From positions 744,001-808,000 of the forward strand of contig NZ_CP060634.1 of the NCBI RefSeq assembly GCF_014337195.1: 64,000 bases of DNA, in the 5' to 3' direction. This DNA is from Qiania dongpingensis (GTDB lineage Bacteria; Bacillota; Clostridia; Lachnospirales; Lachnospiraceae). The translations under genes and the position numbers were made by a program. Shown here piece after piece: positions 60,158 through 64,000 of the stretch (position 1 is the first letter of the stretch; each line of letters begins with the position of its first letter). The notes under the pieces are model-generated. The model was not told where the DNA came from. It did no database searches and saw nothing but the letters and a program-made list of their open reading frames with translations.

Positions 60158-60673
60158 TCACATCCGGACTGCCAGCACCACACTGACTATGATTCCCACG
60201 AAGGTGGCCAAAAGCGCCCCAGGAAGCGTGTGCCGGGTCTTTTTGATCTTCACGCTCATAAAATACACACTCATGGTATAAAAAACGGTCTCCGTACAGC
60301 TTAAGATTATGGATACCATTCTTCCGGAAAGGGAATCCGGCCCGAACTCCTTGAAGATATCCAGGGCGAGGCCCGTTGCTGCCGAAGAGGAGAAAAGCTT
60401 CACCAGAATCACTGGAAGCACCTGGGAAGGGAGAAAAGAAGGGGAAATGATCTTTGACAAAAGGACCGCCAGCGTATCAAGAAAACCGGAAGCCCGGAGA
60501 ACGCCGGTGCCGATCATTAACCCTACCAGCGTAGGAAGAATCCCCGCCACAGTTTTAAGACCGTCCTTTGCCCCCCGGATAAAATCCTCGAAAATAGGCC
60601 TGCCCGCAAGCAGCCCCTGAACTGCAATATAGCACACCACCATGGGGATGAGCAGATTGGAAAAATAAATCAT
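60158..60673 (-). CDS. spmB: Spore maturation protein B-like (nucleoside recognition domain)
   Basis: A 171-aa membrane protein with five hydrophobic segments and SpmB-like order: IPMVVCYIAVQGLLAGRPIFEDFIRGAKDGLKT then ILPTLVGLMIGTGVLRASGFLD. In Bacillus SpmA/SpmB help dehydrate the spore core. spmA is not adjacent here. The ribosome site GGGAG lies in the 3' arm of the terminator of the upstream kinase gene, 8 nt from the ATG. Confidence 0.85.
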   Translation of the reverse strand: MIYFSNLLIPMVVCYIAVQGLLAGRPIFEDFIRGAKDGLKTVAGILPTLVGLMIGTGVLRASGFLDTLAVLLSKIISPSFLPSQVLPVILVKLFSSSAATGLALDIFKEFGPDSLSGRMVSIILSCTETVFYTMSVYFMSVKIKKTRHTLPGALLATFVGIIVSVVLAVRM

Positions 60674-60714
60674 AAAAAGAACTCCCGCACACCATTTCTA
60701 CATGGTATGCGGGA
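60674..60714 (-). terminator. Terminator of the FGGY kinase gene, overlapping the spmB ribosome site
   Basis: Minus-strand stem CTCCCGCATACCAT / ATGGTGTGCGGGAG (60682-60714) then TTCTTTTT, running straight into the ATG of spmB. Confidence 0.8.
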
Positions 60715-60780
60715 GCCCGCCTCAGTCATTCCTGTTTAAGCCGTTGTCCGTCAGGATAACCGTTCCCGCCGGTACCTTTT

Positions 60781-62391
60781 TTATAACGGGAGACAGTCCA
60801 CGGCAGCTTTTTCAATTCTGATCCCTGTCTTATATGTCTCCATAAATGCCTCAAAGCCTTGGGTGTCTGCCGGGTCCGGAGACATACGCACTTTGTCCTT
60901 CCCGGAGAATACCTTTTTGTCCAGATAATCTTCCAGGCTTTCCCCTTCCTCTTTCTGAACCAGGTAGGCCGCCAGAAGAGCGATTCCCCAGGCTCCTCCT
61001 TCACCGGCCGTCTCCATCACAGATATATCTGTGTTCATGGCAGCCGCCAAAATTCTCTGTCCCACTCCTTTGGTCTTAAAAAGACCACCGTGGGCCAGAA
61101 CCTCATCCACCTTGACCTGTTCGCTCTGGAACAGGATATCCAGCCCTATCTTCAAAGCTCCCAGGGAAGAATACAGATGCGTCCTCATAAAATTAGCCAG
61201 ACTGAATTTACTTTCCGGAGTCCGAACGAATAAGGGCCTTCCCTCTAAAAGACCGGTGATATTCTCCCCTGACAGATAGCCGTAGGAAAGAAGGCCTCCG
61301 CAGTCGCTGTCCCCTTCCAGCGCCTTATGATACAGAGCAGAATAAATCTTTGTCATGTCCGTTTCGGCTCCCATGCATTCCGCGAATTCCCGGAACAATC
61401 CAACCCAGGCGTTCAGATCCGAGGTGCAGTTGTTGGCATGCACCATGGCGACCAGATTTCCGGAGGGCGTCGTCACTAAGTCTATTTCCGGATATACCTT
61501 TTTCAGCTCCTTTTCCAGTACGATCATGGAAAAAACAGAGGTTCCCGCAGATACGTTTCCGGTGCGCTTCGCCACACTGTTGGTAGCCGTCATTCCGGTG
61601 CCTGCGTCGCCCTCGGGAGGACACAGCGGAATTCCTGCTGAAAGCTCCCCACTGGGATCCAGAAGCCTGGCTCCCTCCTCTGTGAGGACTCCCGCCGCCT
61701 CCCCGGCAAGGCGTATCTGCGGCAAAATATCCTCAAGCTTCCACGGAAGCTTCTGTTCCTCCGCAAGACGGTCAAAGGCCGCCATCATCGTCCTGTCATA
61801 TTCCTTTTTTTCCGTATCGATCGGGAACATGCCTGAGGCGTCTCCGATGCCCAGCACCCGCTCTCCCGACAGCCTCCAGTGGACATATCCGGCTAAGGTC
61901 GTAATAAAATCGATTTTCTCCACATGGGCTTCCCCATTCAGCATCGCCTGATACAGGTGAGCGATGCTCCATCTTTGGGGTATATTGTAGTGAAACAGCT
62001 CCGTAAGCTTTTCTGCGGCCTCTCCCGTATTGCTGTTCCTCCAGGTGCGGAACGGCACCATGAGATTCCCCTGACCGTCAAAGGCCATATAGCCGTGCAT
62101 CATGGCGCTGAAGCCGACAGCCCCCACCGACCGGAGAGTTTCTCCATATTGGTCCTTTACTTCATCCGCCATCTTCCGATAACAGTCCTGAAGCCCCGTC
62201 CAGATATCCTCCAGCGTGTAGGTCCAAAACCCGTCCGTATAGCGGTTCTCCCAGTCATGACTTCCCGATGCCAGAGGCGTATGATCCTTCCCGATCAGCA
62301 CTGCCTTGATCCTGGTCGATCCAAATTCAATGCCCAGGATCGTTTTCCCGCTTACGATCTCTTCCTTTACCATGTTCCGATTCTCCGTCAT
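60781..62391 (-). CDS. FGGY-family carbohydrate kinase
   Basis: A 536-aa sugar kinase. The start is the ATG at 62391 (GAGAGGG 8 nt upstream). ASKHA motifs: [16 protein letters not shown] (phosphate 1), [38 protein letters not shown] and HGGLFKT near the C-terminus. Family members phosphorylate xylulose, ribulose, glycerol and others; the closest group cannot be fixed by eye. It has its own terminator and no sugar transporter next to it. Confidence 0.88.
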   Translation of the reverse strand: MTENRNMVKEEIVSGKTILGIEFGSTRIKAVLIGKDHTPLASGSHDWENRYTDGFWTYTLEDIWTGLQDCYRKMADEVKDQYGETLRSVGAVGFSAMMHGYMAFDGQGNLMVPFRTWRNSNTGEAAEKLTELFHYNIPQRWSIAHLYQAMLNGEAHVEKIDFITTLAGYVHWRLSGERVLGIGDASGMFPIDTEKKEYDRTMMAAFDRLAEEQKLPWKLEDILPQIRLAGEAAGVLTEEGARLLDPSGELSAGIPLCPPEGDAGTGMTATNSVAKRTGNVSAGTSVFSMIVLEKELKKVYPEIDLVTTPSGNLVAMVHANNCTSDLNAWVGLFREFAECMGAETDMTKIYSALYHKALEGDSDCGGLLSYGYLSGENITGLLEGRPLFVRTPESKFSLANFMRTHLYSSLGALKIGLDILFQSEQVKVDEVLAHGGLFKTKGVGQRILAAAMNTDISVMETAGEGGAWGIALLAAYLVQKEEGESLEDYLDKKVFSGKDKVRMSPDPADTQGFEAFMETYKTGIRIEKAAVDCLPL

Positions 62392-62521
62392 ATGCGTACC
62401 CTCTCCCAACTTTTGATTTTCCTATTCGGTCTGCCTTTTTTATGGCTTCCCACTGACCCCAGTGTACCATATTTTTAAGGTTTTGTATAGAAAGCTCCGC
62501 TTGAGAAGCCGGAAGGCCATT

Positions 62522-62776
62522 TTAAAATTCTCTCAGCACAAGGTCCGTTTCCCCTGGATTCATGGCGGCCTCCACTCGCAGGACCTTTGGATGACCCCGG
62601 AATTCCTTCCGCACCATCTCCTTCAAAGACGTCCCGTTATGGTAGCCGTGTATGACCCGGATGCGGTAAATGTCGCCGCCTGCCCGCTTTAGTCTGCCTG
62701 CGATCAGGTTCTTTGCCTGGAAACGATTCATGCCATGGATGTCTACCTCCACGATTCCCATTGAAAGCCCCGCCAT
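62522..62776 (-). CDS. Small Smr-domain protein
   Basis: 84 aa, consisting only of a Smr (small MutS-related) domain: VDIHGMNRFQAKNLI, then RIRVIHGYHNGTSLKEMV, the usual HGxG-type loop. Smr domains are nucleic-acid nickases or RNases; the partner is unknown. GAGGAGGAA precedes the ATG. Confidence 0.8.
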   Translation of the reverse strand: MAGLSMGIVEVDIHGMNRFQAKNLIAGRLKRAGGDIYRIRVIHGYHNGTSLKEMVRKEFRGHPKVLRVEAAMNPGETDLVLREF

Positions 62777-62806
62777 ATCTATGTCTTCCTCCTCTGTTTC
62801 GTTTTC

Positions 62807-63424
62807 TCAGTCCTTTTTAAACGCTACGACCAGAAGCTTTTTGGAGTACGCCTTAACCTCTTCCCACGGCGTATCTTTAAATTCCTCCCGTTTCTTGCCG
62901 TACATCAGCACCGGAGCGATGGCGCTGTACAGAATAGAGCGTCTTGCCAGATGGCTTCCGCGGCTTTCCAGGACGCCGTCTCTTTGCCCTGCTTCCAAAA
63001 GAGTATTCATGACCCTGACCGCAGTATCGTCTCCGCAGCACGTCTCCCTGTGAAGCCGCATCAATTCTCCCTTCAGACTCTCCGGCATTTTATCCCCGCT
63101 TATGAAATCGATCATCAATATGGACTGAGCTGCCGGAGAACGCACCCATTCCAAGACCATATCCCATTTTTGATCGAAGTTCTCCGCCTTTTCTACTCTT
63201 TCACAGAGAGCGGAGACCTCCTGTCCGATGGACCAGATCACGGCTTCAGCGATCAGCTGATCCTTCGTGCGAAAATATTCATAGATCGTACCCTTCGGAA
63301 TACCGGACGCCTCGGAGATCTCTCCCATACGGATCAGCCCTAAATCCTTCCCTCCGACGTAGATATTCCAGACACTGCCATAGATGGCCTCTTTTTTACC
63401 GGACAATTCCTTTTCATTAGTCAT
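62807..63424 (-). CDS. TetR-family regulator linked to an RND transporter
   Basis: A 205-aa regulator starting at 63424 (MTNEKELSGKK) inside the end of the RND gene, so an 8-bp overlap couples them. HTH: LIRMGEISEASGIPKGTIYEYFRTKDQLIAEAV (residues 30-65). The rest is the ligand-binding helical domain. It probably controls the RND exporter upstream in the same operon. The longer frame to 63484 lies in RND coding sequence. Confidence 0.88.
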   Translation of the reverse strand: MTNEKELSGKKEAIYGSVWNIYVGGKDLGLIRMGEISEASGIPKGTIYEYFRTKDQLIAEAVIWSIGQEVSALCERVEKAENFDQKWDMVLEWVRSPAAQSILMIDFISGDKMPESLKGELMRLHRETCCGDDTAVRVMNTLLEAGQRDGVLESRGSHLARRSILYSAIAPVLMYGKKREEFKDTPWEEVKAYSKKLLVVAFKKD

Positions 63425-64000
63425 CCAATACCACCAGCTCTTCTTCCTTGATGACCCGCATTTCCCTGCGGTTGAAAATATCATACAGCACCGGTACCAC
63501 GAAAAGCGTCATAAGCGTCGCGTAAGTGAGCCCGCCGATGGTGACGATCGCCACAGGCTGCATCATTTCAGCTCCGGTCCCCACTCCGATTGCCATGGTC
63601 ATAAGACCGAGGATCGTCGTGACAGCCGTCATCAAAATAGGACGCATACGGGTAACGCCGGCCTCTACGATGGCCTTCCTCTTATCGGTCCCCTCTTTTC
63701 TCAGCTGATTGATGTAATCCACCAGCACGATGCCGTTGTTTACGATGATTCCTGCCAGCATGACAAATCCTATCATCGCAATGACGCTGACCTCTTTTCC
63801 GGTCAGGAACAGACCCAGGAAACCGCCTGTAAACGCCAGAGGAATCGTGAACATAACGATAAAGGGCGACAGCAGGGACTGGAACTGGGCTACCATGATC
63901 AAATAAATGAAAGCGACGGCAATAAGCAGCATCTTAATCAGCTGGCCCATGGCCTCCATGATGGTCTCATTTTCACCCGCGAACACCAGGCTGCAGCCAT
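63417..64000 (-). CDS. RND-superfamily efflux transporter, C-terminal part (5' end off the right edge)
   Basis: The last about 193 residues are present; the frame is open at the edge. Landmarks: FAGENETIMEAMGQL, the TM9-12 block with GFVMLAGIIVNNGIVLVDYINQLRKEG, and TRMRPILMTAVTTILGLM plus VTIGGLTYATLMTLFVVPVLYDI. These are the hallmarks of the HAE/AcrB-like transporters found in Gram-positive bacteria as well. It uses the proton gradient. The periplasmic domains and N-half lie outside the window. Confidence 0.93.
   Translation of the reverse strand, partial: GCSLVFAGENETIMEAMGQLIKMLLIAVAFIYLIMVAQFQSLLSPFIVMFTIPLAFTGGFLGLFLTGKEVSVIAMIGFVMLAGIIVNNGIVLVDYINQLRKEGTDKRKAIVEAGVTRMRPILMTAVTTILGLMTMAIGVGTGAEMMQPVAIVTIGGLTYATLMTLFVVPVLYDIFNRREMRVIKEEELVVLDD

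Overview
The window is about 64 kb from a low- to mid-GC Firmicute, most likely a member of the Lachnospiraceae. The support is an rRNA operon with a clostridial-type 16S, a Tyr T-box leader, a 2-hydroxyacyl-CoA dehydratase activase-like giant protein, SpmB, an HPr lacking the Ser46 site, SpaA-type surface protein repeats and Gram-positive Shine-Dalgarno sites throughout. I see no prophage, CRISPR array or transposase gene.

Layout. 1-8844 (minus, open at the left edge) is one giant secreted protein with at least 21 SpaA/Cna-B-like repeats. Divergent from it, 9104-14243 is a plus-strand run: a BTAD/SARP-type regulator, a transglutaminase-fold lipoprotein, a PilC/GspF platform protein and four small membrane-anchored, pseudopilin-like proteins, met by a convergent pilT. 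Two copies of TGTGACA spaced 11 bp apart sit just above the -10 of the giant gene, the layout expected of a SARP operator. 15.7-19.2 kb holds a coiled-coil lipoprotein, a protein that appears to start at ATA, and a dinB-SRAP repair pair. 19.3-30 kb holds a broken exported gene, a TepA/ClpP-like protease, a PTS EIIC-EAL fusion, a rhomboid-like protein, the giant activase and a MATE exporter. 30.5-36.6 kb holds an LTA-synthase-like enzyme, uppP, ung, hisF, hisH and a sirtuin-like protein.

36.6-42.2 kb is an rRNA operon in the unusual order 16S-5S-tRNA-Ala-23S, with tandem promoters. Next come a SPOR-domain amidase with a TTG start, a TetR regulator, and tyrS behind a T-box. 46.5-54.9 kb is a self-contained sucrose PTS set (ptsI, ptsH, scrB, scrA, scrR) with an upstream amidohydrolase and a 20-bp perfect operator. 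55.8-60.0 kb is a MarR-controlled heterodimeric ABC exporter, one half of which carries a frameshift. The right end holds spmB, an FGGY kinase, a Smr-domain protein, a TetR regulator and the end of an RND transporter.

The most unusual signal is a dispersed non-coding element present four times (19.4, 30.1, 43.4 and 54.9 kb), always in the same orientation. The full form (43405-44257, 853 bp) has terminal inverted repeats of about 65 bp and many internal hairpins. At least one stem shows a compensatory base change between copies. It looks like a MITE-like mobile element carrying a structured RNA or DNA.
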